A DNA stretch of 64,000 nt from Clostridium sp. CX1. Lineage in GTDB: Bacteria; Bacillota; Clostridia; Clostridiales; Clostridiaceae. Location: NCBI RefSeq assembly GCF_025398335.1, contig NZ_JAODOO010000008.1, positions 117,124 through 181,123 of the forward strand, read 5' to 3'. Every line of letters begins with the position of its first letter. The first letter of the stretch is position 1. Shown piece after piece: positions 6,979 to 16,574 of the stretch. Below the pieces are notes generated by a model. It worked only from the letters and a program-made list of their open reading frames with translations. It did not search any database and was not told the origin of the DNA. A program made the translations under genes and the position numbers.

Positions 6979-8973
6979 TTAAATCTTAAATTTACTAACT
7001 AAGGTATATAGCTTGCCGGATAAATCCTCCAACTTTTCTGCAGCAGACACTATCTCTTGAAGACCTGCTGACTGCTCTTGAACAGATGCGTTAACCTCTT
7101 CTGTAACTGATGCAATTTCCTGAGATACTGAGGATACTTCCTCTATCTTTAGTGTAACAACTTCTTTAACCTTATTTATTTTATTTAAAGACGTACTAGT
7201 GCTTTCAACACTTAGTTCCAGTTTATCAATAGCTGCTGCAATATTCTCAAAGGCTTTATTAGTGGTAACTACACTTTTTCCTGTAGTTTCCTCCAATACC
7301 ATAGCATATTCATTCTTAGATATAAGTTCTTTAATGCTCTCCTTTATTTCGTTGACCATATTGCTTATTTGAAAAGCAGAAACTGCAGACTGTTCTGCAA
7401 GTTTTCTAACCTCATCAGCAACTACCGCAAAACCTTTACCAGAATCCCCTGCTCTTGCTGCCTCTATACTAGCATTTAAAGCTAGAAGATTGGTTTGTTC
7501 TGTTATTGCAGTTATAGTTTCTGTTATTTGTCCTATTTTATCAGACTTTTCTGCAAGCTCCTTTACTTTATCTGAAACTTCCATGCTAGACTTAGAGGTA
7601 AGAGAAAACTTTTCACTTAACTCCTTAACTACATATATACCCTTTGAAGTAGAATCTTTAAGTTCTTTGGATATTTCAACCATGTTTTCCGCTAAGGATA
7701 AGGAACCTTTTACCTCACACCCTAGGTCATTAACTACTTCCTCTCCTTCGCTCATTGCTCCTGCTTGTTTACCTGTGCCAGCTGCGATTTCTTCTACTAC
7801 TTTAGCAATATCATCTCCTGCCATATTAGATTGATTGGACACATCCTTTAATAAAATAGAGGAACTCTTTATATTTTCTGCAACTCCATGAACATTGCTA
7901 ATGATTTCAGTCATCTGTTTTTGCACAGCATTTACACTGCTTGTAATTCTCTCTATTTCGTCTAAAGTAGTTTCTTCTGTAATACTTTCAGTGAAATCTC
8001 CATTTTTCATTTTATGTAGTATTTTTTCCACTTTACTTATAGCTTTTTCTATTTTTTTATAAAATATGTTTCCTAGTATTAGTGAAACTGCAATAGCTAT
8101 AATACAAATTATTAAAATTATGTTTCTTCCCTTATTTACCTTACTTATTAATTCATCTTCAGGTATGAAGCCGGCGGCTATCCAACCAGTAGAAGTGTTC
8201 TTAGATGTATATATGAAGTGCTTTGTCCCATTAATCTCATCCTCATATATACTTTTTTTATTACTCACTATATTTTTTAGCCATGCTAAATCTTTTGGGC
8301 TTTTATATATTGTACTTTTATCCTTACTACCTATTACTATACCTTTCTTATCTACAAGAATAGCATATCCACTTTCACCTATCTTCTTTGAAGCTACTAT
8401 ATTAGATATTTCATCTAGTTTTATATCTATAGCAACTACCCCTGCTAATCCTCCTGTTTCTGGATCCTTAACTGCTTTGGCAAAAGTCACCATCATTCTT
8501 CCCTTTTCCAGTGAATCTTCATAAGGTTCAGTAACTATAACTTCCCCTATTTTATTTACAGCATCCTTATACCATGGTCTCTTTCTTGGATCATATCCCT
8601 CTGGCAATTCCTGCTTTGGAGCTATTAAAAACTTCCCTTCTACTGTTCCCATGTAGGCACCTGTTATTCCCTTATGGGATTTAACTAATCCATCCACAGA
8701 AGTTAAAAATCCTTCAGCATTCTCTGGGCTCTTCAGTATTGACTGTGCCTTAGGATCAATAGAGAGCATTTCTACAATTTGTACATTATTCTTGTATGTA
8801 TTTTGTGCTGATGCTGTTATTTCACTTAAGCTGTCTCTAATTAAAATACCAAAATCATCTTTAAATATTTTAGTTTGAGATACATAAGTAAAAATTGCTG
8901 TTGCCAAAAGCGGTACTACTCCAGCTACACACAGCAATGTTATCAGAACCCTTTTCAAACTTTGTTTTCCCAT
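6979..8973 (-). CDS. Methyl-accepting chemotaxis protein with dCache ligand domain
   Basis: A 664-residue transmembrane chemoreceptor. TM1 is about residues 9-30, the extracellular dCache_1 domain about 35-278, TM2 about 284-305, HAMP about 306-358, and the cytoplasmic coiled coil runs to the end. The hairpin tip holds the conserved [17 protein letters not shown] block that contacts CheA and CheW. In the membrane-distal Cache module Y127, R132, W134 and Y135 keep the spacing of the amino-acid-binding dCache_1AA motif, and D183 lies in the expected region, so an amino acid ligand is likely. AGGGGG precedes the ATG at a longish 11 bases. Monocistronic; no che genes are nearby. Confidence 0.92.
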   Translation of the reverse strand: MGKQSLKRVLITLLCVAGVVPLLATAIFTYVSQTKIFKDDFGILIRDSLSEITASAQNTYKNNVQIVEMLSIDPKAQSILKSPENAEGFLTSVDGLVKSHKGITGAYMGTVEGKFLIAPKQELPEGYDPRKRPWYKDAVNKIGEVIVTEPYEDSLEKGRMMVTFAKAVKDPETGGLAGVVAIDIKLDEISNIVASKKIGESGYAILVDKKGIVIGSKDKSTIYKSPKDLAWLKNIVSNKKSIYEDEINGTKHFIYTSKNTSTGWIAAGFIPEDELISKVNKGRNIILIICIIAIAVSLILGNIFYKKIEKAISKVEKILHKMKNGDFTESITEETTLDEIERITSSVNAVQKQMTEIISNVHGVAENIKSSSILLKDVSNQSNMAGDDIAKVVEEIAAGTGKQAGAMSEGEEVVNDLGCEVKGSLSLAENMVEISKELKDSTSKGIYVVKELSEKFSLTSKSSMEVSDKVKELAEKSDKIGQITETITAITEQTNLLALNASIEAARAGDSGKGFAVVADEVRKLAEQSAVSAFQISNMVNEIKESIKELISKNEYAMVLEETTGKSVVTTNKAFENIAAAIDKLELSVESTSTSLNKINKVKEVVTLKIEEVSSVSQEIASVTEEVNASVQEQSAGLQEIVSAAEKLEDLSGKLYTLVSKFKI

Positions 8974-9217
8974 AACAATTTAATCCCCCTTTAATGTTTA
9001 ATTATAAATAATTACAATACCTTGCCCTTATAATTATTATATTACATATAATCTATTATTTGTATAATTAATTGTGCGACTTGACACAATTTTAACTTTA
9101 TTCAGACTACTATTTTGTAAATTTCCTTAATAAATACTTGTTTTCAATTTATTTTTGCATTAAATATAAATATAGTGAAAAACTTTATTTATATTTATAT
9201 TTTTTGGAGGTTTTTTT

Positions 9218-10621
9218 ATGGGAAAAATAATTGGACACTTTATAATGCCTCATCCTCCTATAGTAGTATCTGAAGTAGGAAAAGGTGAGGAAAACCAAGC
9301 TCTATCCACTGTAAATGCCTGTTCAAAAGTTGCCGATGAGATACAATCCTTAGAACCAGATACAATAATTGTTATTACTCCACACGGCCCCCTTTTTAGA
9401 GACGCCATAGCTATTACAGACGGAACTTATATATCTGGTAACTTCGGTAATTTCAATGCACCAGAAGTACAATTAGACTTAAATATAAATGCTCCTCTTT
9501 CGGAAAGTATAGTAACCTATGCTTACGGTATGGGGGTTCCTATAGTCTCCATTACTGAGGAAGCTGCAGATAACTTTGATATAGACTATGAACTTGATCA
9601 CGGTGCCATGGTACCCCTATATTTTATAAATAAAAAATATACCAATTATAAATTAGTCCACATAACCTACGGACTTTTATCAGAAGTAGAACTATATAGA
9701 TTTGGGATAGCCATAAAGGAGGCAGTGAATCTGTCAAATAATAAAACTGTCATTATAGCCTCCGGTGATTTATCTCATAAAGTTACAGAAGCTGCACCTT
9801 ATGGCTATAGTCCTCATGGCAAAGAATTTGATGAAAAAGTTATGAAGCACCTGGAAAATGGCGATGTGCTTAGCATATTTAAAATGGATAAAAATATGAT
9901 TGAATGTGCCGGAGAGTGTGGCTTAAGATCCTTTCATATTTTGTTAGGTACCATGGACAGATACAAAATTAGAGGTGAACTCTTGTCCTACGAGGCACCT
10001 TTTGGAATTGGATATGGAGTAATGAGATTTGACACATCAGAAGGTGATAGAGAAGACTTACTGCAAAAAATTTCTGAGATTAGAAAGGAATCTTTGAAAA
10101 AAATAAGAGATAACGAGGATGAATACGTGAGACTTGCACGAGAAACCTTGGAGCACTACGTAAAAACCGATAATCTTATAAATATACCACCTTATGTTAC
10201 AAAGGAAATGTTAAAAGAGGAAAGAGGGGTTTTTGTTTCACTAAAAAAAGATGGAGAGCTAAGAGGCTGTATAGGTACTATTTTTCCTGCCTATGATAAT
10301 ATAGCTGAAGAGATAATCCATAACGCAGTAGAAGCTGGCCAAAGGGACCCTAGATTTAATCCTGTTGAAGATGAAGAATTAGAGGATATTATTTATTCTG
10401 TAGATGTTCTAATGCCTGCTGAAAAGGCATCAAGAGAAACCTTAGACCCTAAGAAATATGGTGTAATTGTAAGAAGCGGAAGCAGAAGTGGGTTGCTTTT
10501 GCCAGACTTAAGTGGAGTTGATACTGTAGATGAGCAGATTGAAATCGCACTGAGAAAGGCAGGAATTAGAGAAGATGAACCCTACAGTATTGAAAGATTT
10601 GAAGTTGTAAGACATAGTTAA
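9218..10621 (+). CDS. AmmeMemoRadiSam system protein, fused MEMO-like (B) and AMMECR1 (A) domains
   Basis: A 467-residue fusion. Residues 1-275 resemble the MEMO/LigB class III extradiol dioxygenase fold, with His at 12 (MPHPP), 56 (TPHGP), 128 (LDHGA) and 187 (SGDLSHK). Residues ~295-467 are an AMMECR1 domain with the invariant LRGCIG motif at 348-353. In bacteria these two domains and a dedicated radical SAM enzyme form the AmmeMemoRadiSam system, whose chemical role is unsettled. The radical SAM gene follows after 35 bases. GGAGG lies 7 bases before the ATG. MEMO-type proteins have been reported to bind metals; the substrate here is unknown. Confidence 0.9.
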   Translation: MGKIIGHFIMPHPPIVVSEVGKGEENQALSTVNACSKVADEIQSLEPDTIIVITPHGPLFRDAIAITDGTYISGNFGNFNAPEVQLDLNINAPLSESIVTYAYGMGVPIVSITEEAADNFDIDYELDHGAMVPLYFINKKYTNYKLVHITYGLLSEVELYRFGIAIKEAVNLSNNKTVIIASGDLSHKVTEAAPYGYSPHGKEFDEKVMKHLENGDVLSIFKMDKNMIECAGECGLRSFHILLGTMDRYKIRGELLSYEAPFGIGYGVMRFDTSEGDREDLLQKISEIRKESLKKIRDNEDEYVRLARETLEHYVKTDNLINIPPYVTKEMLKEERGVFVSLKKDGELRGCIGTIFPAYDNIAEEIIHNAVEAGQRDPRFNPVEDEELEDIIYSVDVLMPAEKASRETLDPKKYGVIVRSGSRSGLLLPDLSGVDTVDEQIEIALRKAGIREDEPYSIERFEVVRHS

Positions 10622-10656
10622 TATAATCTTTTATATTCTATAAGGAGATTTATAAA

Positions 10657-11637
10657 ATGAAGGAAGCGCTTTTTTATACAAAGGACCAATACGGGAAAAT
10701 TTTATGCGAACTTTGTCCTCAGCGGTGTCATATTAAGGAAGGTGGTATAGGTTTTTGTGGAGCTAGAAAGGTGGAAGAAGGCACTTTATACAGTCTAAAC
10801 TATGGTAATATAAGCTCTATTTCACTAGATCCTATAGAAAAAAAGCCTCTTTATCACTTTAAGCCTGGAAGCTTCATACTATCGGTAGGAAGTTTCGGTT
10901 GCAATTTTAGGTGCGGTTTTTGCCAAAACCATTCTATATCTCAAGTTAAACCAGACACACAATATGTAGAGCCTGATGAGCTAATTACTTTTGCTTTAAA
11001 ACAAAAGGACAATATAGGAATAGCTTTTACTTATAACGAACCTTCTATTTGGTATGAATATATTTATGATATCTGCAAAAGGTCAGCTAATGAAAACTTA
11101 GATATGGTATTAGTAAGCAATGGATACATTAGTGAAAAACCCTTAGATAGTTTGTTACCATATATAAAGGCAGCAAATATTGATTTAAAAGCCTTTAATA
11201 ATAAATTTTATAGGAGTATCTGTGCAGGAGATATGAAACCAGTCCTAAATAACATAGAAAGGATCCATAGTAAATGTCATTTAGAATTAACTACCCTGTT
11301 GGTAGAAGGTTATAATGATTCTGAAGAGGAGATAAGAGATCTATGTAAATGGATATCTAACTTAAATCCTAATATTCCACTACATTTATCAAGATATTTT
11401 CCTTCCTACAAGTTTGATGCTCCTGCTACTTCCATAGAAAAAATCACTTTTTGCAGAGATATAGCTAAGGAATACCTAAGCTTTGTTTATATTGGAAACG
11501 TTCCTGGAATGGATAGAAATACTTATTGCCCAAAATGTAGTAAATTATTAGTTAAACGTGATAATTTTGCTTCGCAAGTATATTTAGAAGACAATAACTG
11601 TAAAAACTGTGGTTTTAATCTCAACATAATAATATAG
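10657..11637 (+). CDS. AmmeMemoRadiSam system radical SAM enzyme
   Basis: A 326-residue radical SAM protein. The cluster-binding CxxxCxxC is C82-NFR-C86-GF-C89. Four further cysteines precede it (C17, C20, C24, C34) and a rubredoxin-like pair of CxxC motifs (CPKC, CKNC) closes the protein, so extra metal sites are likely. The layout resembles pyruvate formate-lyase activating enzymes but belongs to the branch that sits beside MEMO/AMMECR1 proteins, as here. AAGGAG precedes the ATG. It probably modifies the neighbouring fusion protein or an unknown substrate. Confidence 0.9.
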   Translation: MKEALFYTKDQYGKILCELCPQRCHIKEGGIGFCGARKVEEGTLYSLNYGNISSISLDPIEKKPLYHFKPGSFILSVGSFGCNFRCGFCQNHSISQVKPDTQYVEPDELITFALKQKDNIGIAFTYNEPSIWYEYIYDICKRSANENLDMVLVSNGYISEKPLDSLLPYIKAANIDLKAFNNKFYRSICAGDMKPVLNNIERIHSKCHLELTTLLVEGYNDSEEEIRDLCKWISNLNPNIPLHLSRYFPSYKFDAPATSIEKITFCRDIAKEYLSFVYIGNVPGMDRNTYCPKCSKLLVKRDNFASQVYLEDNNCKNCGFNLNIII

Positions 11638-11764
11638 TTTTTAAGTTAATCACTATTAATTTTGAAAAAATATGCAACTTTTTAACGATTATTGTATTTA
11701 TTACACTATATACTTAACATAAAACTAGTCCTACTTTCACAGAATAATAACTGAGGTGATTACA

Positions 11765-12382
11765 TTGAATAAAAAAACTATTTTAGCAAGTACATTTTTA
11801 TCCTTAATGTTGGTTAGCAGTAAAGTTCATGCACAGGCTACAGTTCATACAGTTGTTCCCGGCGACAGTATGTGGAAAATAGCTGTAAAATACGAGGTAG
11901 GTCTTAGCGAAATTATTGCTGCAAACCCTCAAATAAGCAATGCATCAGTAATTTATCCAGGACAAAAAATTAATATTCCAAACGTGGATGCTAAAACTAC
12001 TGAAAGTAAAGTTATGCAGTTAGTTAACGCGGAAAGAGCAAGAGCTGGCCTACAGCCTCTTAAAGCTAACTGGGAACTTTCTAGAGTTGCCAGATATAAA
12101 TCCCAAGATATGATAAATAAAGGCTACTTCTCCCATACTTCCCCAACCTATGGTTCTCCTTTTAAAATGATGGAATCCTTTGGCATAAGATTCTCATCTG
12201 CTGGTGAAAACATAGCTATGGGTCAAAGAACTCCTGAGGAGGTTATGAACTCTTGGATGAATTCTCCTGGACATAGGGCTAATATTTTAAGTCCGTCCTA
12301 TAGCCAAATTGGAGTTGGGGTTGCTAAGGATGCTCAAGGAAGATTATACTGGACTCAAATGTTCATAAAACCACTTTATTAG
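11765..12382 (+). CDS. Secreted LysM-CAP (YkwD-like) protein
   Basis: A 205-residue exported protein. A signal peptide covers residues 1-22 or so, with probable cleavage after KVHA. A LysM domain at about 25-72 (TVVPGDSMWKIAVKYEVG to IYPGQKINIP) binds peptidoglycan, and a CAP/SCP domain fills residues ~80-205. CAP-cavity residues are visible in FSHTSP, SAGENIA and PGHRANIL. Similar clostridial YkwD proteins are wall-associated and of unclear activity, sometimes spore-linked. The start is taken as TTG at 11765 because GAGGTGAT sits just upstream; a GTG nine bases earlier overlaps that site. Confidence 0.88.
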   Translation: MNKKTILASTFLSLMLVSSKVHAQATVHTVVPGDSMWKIAVKYEVGLSEIIAANPQISNASVIYPGQKINIPNVDAKTTESKVMQLVNAERARAGLQPLKANWELSRVARYKSQDMINKGYFSHTSPTYGSPFKMMESFGIRFSSAGENIAMGQRTPEEVMNSWMNSPGHRANILSPSYSQIGVGVAKDAQGRLYWTQMFIKPLY

Positions 12383-12417
12383 AAATAAAACTCGGGAAGA
12401 TATAATATAGATAGGAA

Positions 12418-12457
12418 AAGCACTATGAATATATCTAAATTCATAGTGCTTATTTTA
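12418..12457 (+). terminator. Terminator of the LysM-CAP gene
   Basis: A 13-bp stem (AAGCACTATGAAT with ATTCATAGTGCTT) with an 8-base loop is followed by ATTTTAG. Confidence 0.75.
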
Positions 12458-12487
12458 GTATAAAAATTTAAATTTTTAATATAAATA

Positions 12488-13759
12488 CTACTTGCAACCT
12501 TCCATCATTACATCTAAAATTATGTCATCTGTATTTGACATTCCCTCATTAGACACTCTTCCTAAGTTTTGTATGGTTTTTTCCACTGACTGGTCTAAAA
12601 TACCATCTCCACTAGGAATAAAAATATTCTTATTTGCCATTTTAGCTGCATCTAAAGCTGCATTTACAGATATAGCAAGCTTGTAAGAGCATCCAATCTT
12701 TGCCCCATCACATATCATTCCACTAATTCCAGCAATCATATTTTTGATAGCTCCTTTAATTTGCTTAAGATCGCCTCCTAGAAGATAGGATAAACCAGCA
12801 CTTGCACCTACCCCAGCTGCAACTCCGCATCCACATACTGGAGATAATGCTCCCGTATAGCTTTTTATATATATAGTAACTAAATGGCTTAAAGTTACAC
12901 TTCTAATTATTTTCTCCTCGTCAACTTTTAATCCTTCACCAATAATTGCAATTGGTAGTACAGCAACTAAGCCATGATTTCCACTGCCTGCACTACTCAT
13001 TACCGGTAATGGATGTCCAGACATTCTAGCTTCTGATGCAGCAGAGGTTATCGCTTTTGCATATTGCTCTATATCTTCTTTTTCATCTTTAAGCATATTG
13101 CCAAGTCCAATACCTAAGTTATATTTTATATCATCCTCCGCCATCCTCTTATTCATAACTATGCCTTCTTTTATAAATTCAATTTCACTATAATCAATAG
13201 TATCAACAAACTCCTTTAAGCCAGCAATAGTAAATTCTTTAATTCTTTCTCTTAATGAAGGCTTTGCTTTCTCTTCCTCTTCTTCTTGAGAAGAAATGCA
13301 TTGTCCATTTTTCTCTAGAAGAACTATATTTAAGTGAGATTTTTTAATTACCACTCTTGAGCTATTGTTCTTACCTTTAGCTTCTACTTCAATATATAAT
13401 CCATCTACATCCTTTTTCAAGGCTAAGTCAATTAGGTTTCTATCTATAAGTTTTAATGCTTCTGCTAGACTTTCATTTGTTACTTCTCTCAAAACCTCTA
13501 ACTTATACTCTGACTTTCCAACAACTAATGCTAAAGCTGCTGCAACTACGATTCCTTTCTCCTTTGTTCCAGGTATTCCTACTTCCTTACCATTTTTTAA
13601 AATGTTACGATCAACATAGATTTGTAGTTTTTCAACATCTTCTCCTAATAATTCTTTAGCTTTAGCTGTAGCATATGCAACAGCAGTTGGCTCAGTGCAG
13701 CCAAGTGCTGGAACTACCTGATCTTTAAGAATACTAATTAATAGCTCATTATTTTTCAT
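12488..13759 (-). CDS. L-cysteine desulfidase family protein (UPF0597, CyuA/CdsB-like)
   Basis: A 423-residue protein of the UPF0597 family, related to the serine dehydratase alpha fold. Characterised members degrade L-cysteine to pyruvate, ammonia and sulfide using a 4Fe-4S cluster. Signatures present are ALGCTEPTAVA (C21), MSSAGSGNHGLVAVLPI, the cysteine-rich SPVCGCGVAAGVGAS and MICDGAKIGCSYK. The start at 13759 follows GGGAGGG at 8 bases; an earlier ATG has no site. A sigma-54 promoter lies just upstream and a sigma-54 activator gene follows on the same strand. This matches the C. difficile arrangement in which CdsR activates cdsB, as I recall it. Confidence 0.88.
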   Translation of the reverse strand: MKNNELLISILKDQVVPALGCTEPTAVAYATAKAKELLGEDVEKLQIYVDRNILKNGKEVGIPGTKEKGIVVAAALALVVGKSEYKLEVLREVTNESLAEALKLIDRNLIDLALKKDVDGLYIEVEAKGKNNSSRVVIKKSHLNIVLLEKNGQCISSQEEEEEKAKPSLRERIKEFTIAGLKEFVDTIDYSEIEFIKEGIVMNKRMAEDDIKYNLGIGLGNMLKDEKEDIEQYAKAITSAASEARMSGHPLPVMSSAGSGNHGLVAVLPIAIIGEGLKVDEEKIIRSVTLSHLVTIYIKSYTGALSPVCGCGVAAGVGASAGLSYLLGGDLKQIKGAIKNMIAGISGMICDGAKIGCSYKLAISVNAALDAAKMANKNIFIPSGDGILDQSVEKTIQNLGRVSNEGMSNTDDIILDVMMEGCK

Positions 13760-13796
13760 AGGTCTATCCCTCCCATATTTATCTACAATTAATACT

Positions 13797-13812
13797 AGCA
13801 ATTACCATGCCA
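13797..13812 (-). promoter_or_regulatory. Sigma-54 (-24/-12) promoter of the cysteine desulfidase gene
   Basis: On the minus strand the sequence reads TGGCATGGTAATTGCT. It matches the sigma-54 consensus TGGCAC-N5-TTGCW at all but one position, with GG and GC separated by exactly 10 bases. The transcript would start near 13786, leaving a short leader that contains the ribosome binding site. The neighbouring activator gene makes this assignment convincing. Confidence 0.88.
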
Positions 13813-13841
13813 ACTACCTCTAAATAATTAAAATACCCTAT

Positions 13842-13879
13842 GCTATTTATTTATTTTTTTAAAATAGCTAATAATTAGC
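13842..13879 (-). promoter_or_regulatory. Candidate upstream activator site for the sigma-54 regulator
   Basis: A 13-bp palindrome, GCTAAT-A-ATTAGC (13867-13879), overlaps the right arm of a second inverted repeat, GCTATTT/AAATAGC (13842-13848 with 13862-13868). It lies 30 to 70 bases upstream of the -24 element, where enhancer sites for such activators are found. Binding is inferred. Confidence 0.4.
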
Positions 13880-13960
13880 AGCAAATCTTTATTTATAAGT
13901 ACATTAATTTACTCTCTTGTATAAAATAAAGGTCTAAATATGAAAAAAATAGAAATATGC

Positions 13961-14004
13961 AACATAAAAAGCACAGATAAAAAAGTTATTTTTATTCTGT
14001 GCTT
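13961..14004 (-). terminator. Terminator between the sigma-54 activator and the cysteine desulfidase gene
   Basis: AAGCACAGA pairs with TCTGTGCTT, extended by an AT-rich inner helix, and on the minus strand is followed by TTTTATG. It separates the two transcripts so that the desulfidase gene depends on its own promoter. Confidence 0.75.
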
Positions 14005-14010
14005 CACAAA

Positions 14011-14122
14011 ATTCTCAAAAATGATAATAAATTTATATATTAAATTTAAAATGAGACAGTATCAATGTTACTAAAAGCCTTTCTTTTCTCAAAAATAATA
14101 ATTAATTATCATTTTTGAGAAT
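14011..14122. repeat. Three-copy 18-bp inverted repeat at the 3' end of the activator gene
   Basis: ATTCTCAAAAATGATAAT at 14011-14028 is the exact reverse complement of 14105-14122, which covers the last codons of the activator gene. A third, nearly identical copy at 14086-14104 pairs with 14105-14121 as a tight hairpin. The tight hairpin may be a terminator or an mRNA-stabilising stem; the outer copy offers an alternative partner. Role unknown. Confidence 0.6.
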
Positions 14123-15875
14123 CAGCTTCCTCTAGTTTTCGATATAGTGTAGCTGTACTAATTTTTAGCTTTTTAGCTATTAATTTTTTTCCTTCAGTAT
14201 CAGAACCATAATGTTCTAGTAATTTATTTATAATACTTTTTTCATACTCTGCTGTCATTTCTTTTAAACTTTTAACTTCACCAACAATACTTTTATCACC
14301 ACTTATTCTCTTGCTTATAGTGTCTAAACTAATTAGATCTCCCTTTTCAAAATTAATAGCATATTCTATAAGATTTTGTAATTCACGGACGTTACCAGGC
14401 CAAGAATATCTAAGCAGCGCTTCTTTAGCACTGTCTGTAAAGCCTTTTATATCCTTAATATATATCTTATTATACCTATTCAAGAAATGAGTAGAAAGTT
14501 TCAAAATATCGGAGCCTCTTTCCTTTAAGGATGGAATATTAATTGGTATCACATTTAATCTGTAAAACAAATCCTCCCTAAATTCTCCTCTTTCTACCAT
14601 TTTATAAAGACTTTTATTAGTGGCAGCAATAATTCTAGGATTAACCTTAATAGTATTTAAGCCACCAACCCTCATGATTTCCTTTTCCTCAAGGACTCTA
14701 AGTAATTTTACCTGCATGTGTAAAGGTAAATCACCTATTTCGTCTAGAAACACAGTACCATCTTTTGCTATCTCAAACTTGCCCATTTTACCATTACTAT
14801 TAGCTCCTGTAAAAGCTCCTTTTTCATAACCAAAGAGTTCACTTTCTACCAAACTTTCAGGTATAGCTCCACAGTTTATAGCCATAAATATTTCATTTTT
14901 TCTATTACTTTCAAAGTGTATAGCTCTTGCAAAAAGTTCCTTCCCTGTACCGCTTTCACCTAAAAGAAGAACAGGTACATTTTGCCTAGATACTTCTTTT
15001 ACCTGTTCTTTAACCTGTGAAAATATAAGGCTGTCTCCTATTATATTATCAAAGGTAAAAATAGAATGCTTCTCACTTATATTAAATACTGATCTCTGTA
15101 ATTTATCAAAGTCTTTAAAGGTTATTACCGCACCAGAAAATTCATCATTAAGAGCTATTGCTTTTATGGACAAAAGAAAATCCTGTCTTTGGTTTTCTAT
15201 ATTTATAGTCACCTGTTCTTCTTCTATAGAGTAGTTTGTCTTTATAAATTTAGTTATTAATTTATCTGGAAGCAGATTACTTATATTCTCTCCAACTATA
15301 TGAAAATTCTTAAGCTTAAACTTTTCTTTAATAGCTTTATTTAAACTTAGTATGTTATTGTCTTTATCGATTATTATTATACCTTCATTTACAGAGTCAA
15401 TAACTGTTAGCAGTTCCTTAGACTTATACTCTAATTTAGTATTAATATTCTTTTCGCTAATTCGTGAAGAAATTAATTCACTCATTCTTTTGTCAAAATC
15501 CTTATAACTATCCTGTTTCTCTAAAAAAGCTTCCCTTTGACTTTCATCAAAAATTATCATTCCTATTACGCCTTCCACTTTTTTATCTATAATAATAGGA
15601 AAACATAACTCTGCCTTTTCATCACATATATCTATAGCATCACATATTATACACTCCTTGCAAGCCCTTGGATTTTCAATAAAATAGGGTTGACCTGTTA
15701 ATACACACTTTTCAAAAACTGAGTTTTTAGGACCATAAACCCCAACTTTCTCCTTAAACCTGCCAGTACCAGCTATTCTTAATAAATCCTTGTCCATAAT
15801 AGTAATGTCAATACCAATGACAGCATTTACCGTTTCAGCGATTTCCTGAAGCTCATCCTTTACCTGATGTATCAT
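14109..15875 (-). CDS. Sigma-54-dependent transcriptional activator (CdsR/PrdR-like)
   Basis: A 588-residue activator. An N-terminal GAF-like domain (~1-135) carries five clustered cysteines (C72, C75, C78, C84, C91). A PAS domain follows (~150-260). The AAA+ domain has Walker A GESGTGKE at 306-313, the sigma-54 contact loop GAFTGA at 353-358 and Walker B VFLDEIGD at 375-382. A Fis-type helix-turn-helix ends the protein. The start is taken as the ATG preceded by AAAGGGGAC; an ATG 13 codons earlier has no site. The adjacent desulfidase gene with a -24/-12 promoter is the obvious target. The cysteine cluster may sense thiols, redox state or a metal cluster. Confidence 0.9.
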   Translation of the reverse strand: MIHQVKDELQEIAETVNAVIGIDITIMDKDLLRIAGTGRFKEKVGVYGPKNSVFEKCVLTGQPYFIENPRACKECIICDAIDICDEKAELCFPIIIDKKVEGVIGMIIFDESQREAFLEKQDSYKDFDKRMSELISSRISEKNINTKLEYKSKELLTVIDSVNEGIIIIDKDNNILSLNKAIKEKFKLKNFHIVGENISNLLPDKLITKFIKTNYSIEEEQVTINIENQRQDFLLSIKAIALNDEFSGAVITFKDFDKLQRSVFNISEKHSIFTFDNIIGDSLIFSQVKEQVKEVSRQNVPVLLLGESGTGKELFARAIHFESNRKNEIFMAINCGAIPESLVESELFGYEKGAFTGANSNGKMGKFEIAKDGTVFLDEIGDLPLHMQVKLLRVLEEKEIMRVGGLNTIKVNPRIIAATNKSLYKMVERGEFREDLFYRLNVIPINIPSLKERGSDILKLSTHFLNRYNKIYIKDIKGFTDSAKEALLRYSWPGNVRELQNLIEYAINFEKGDLISLDTISKRISGDKSIVGEVKSLKEMTAEYEKSIINKLLEHYGSDTEGKKLIAKKLKISTATLYRKLEEADSQK

Positions 15876-15979
15876 GGAACGTCCCCTTTCTATACTGTTT
15901 ATCAATTTACTCATTTATTATTTAGTATATCATTTATTCCACGTAAAGATAAGGAGAAAAAAGCATCTTAATGCGTAAC

Positions 15980-16228
15980 AAAAGTTTGGAGCACTGAACA
16001 CCGGTGTGTTAAGTTGAGATATACTGCTTGAAAGCCCTCATTTCGAGAAGAAGGTCTAATGCTGGCTCAACTTTGAAAATGAACTTAAACTCAACGCTTT
16101 CTACGAAAGCTGAGTTTTCGTTAACATTTTCAAAATCGCCAGCATAAGACCTTCTAACCCTCATTCGAAGCTTTCTACGCAGTATACCTCTACCTACACA
16201 CCTGTTTTTAGTGCACTCAAAAGTTTTT
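15980..16228. repeat. Long hairpin unit A, copy 1
   Basis: Two arms of about 115 bases pair across a small centre (GCTTTC-TAC-GAAAGC around 16100). The best helix is AGAAGGTCTAATGCTGGC with GCCAGCATAAGACCTTCT, one mismatch. Arms share about 70% complementarity overall. Homologous to unit B and to the unit at 32889-33134. Confidence 0.75.
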
Positions 16229-16574
16229 ATCACAAATAAGAGTTTGCGCGGGGGCGTAACTAGTAAGATAAAGTATAGGGACTATAATGAAATATATTAA
16301 TAAGCAAGCTTGAGAAATAAAAATGCGCAGCATGAATAAATATAGTTTATTTATTAAAACCAAATAAAAATTTATTGAAAGTATCACAGTATAAGGGCTA
16401 TCGCCTTATATTATAAGAGTATAATATCTCTAGGAATGATAATAAGTTAATATAATAAAATCGTTTATACAGGGGAGAATTTTCAAAAGGATCTACTAAA
16501 AGCCTTACGGCATAAGGACTTACCAGTCCTTTATATAATCACATATATTTAATATTTATGCTACAATAAAAAGC

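Noticed and set aside
16009..16233. A 74-codon open frame on the minus strand inside hairpin unit A
   Set aside because: It lies entirely within the palindrome, has no ribosome binding site, and its composition follows the repeat arms. Copy 2 does not preserve a comparable protein.
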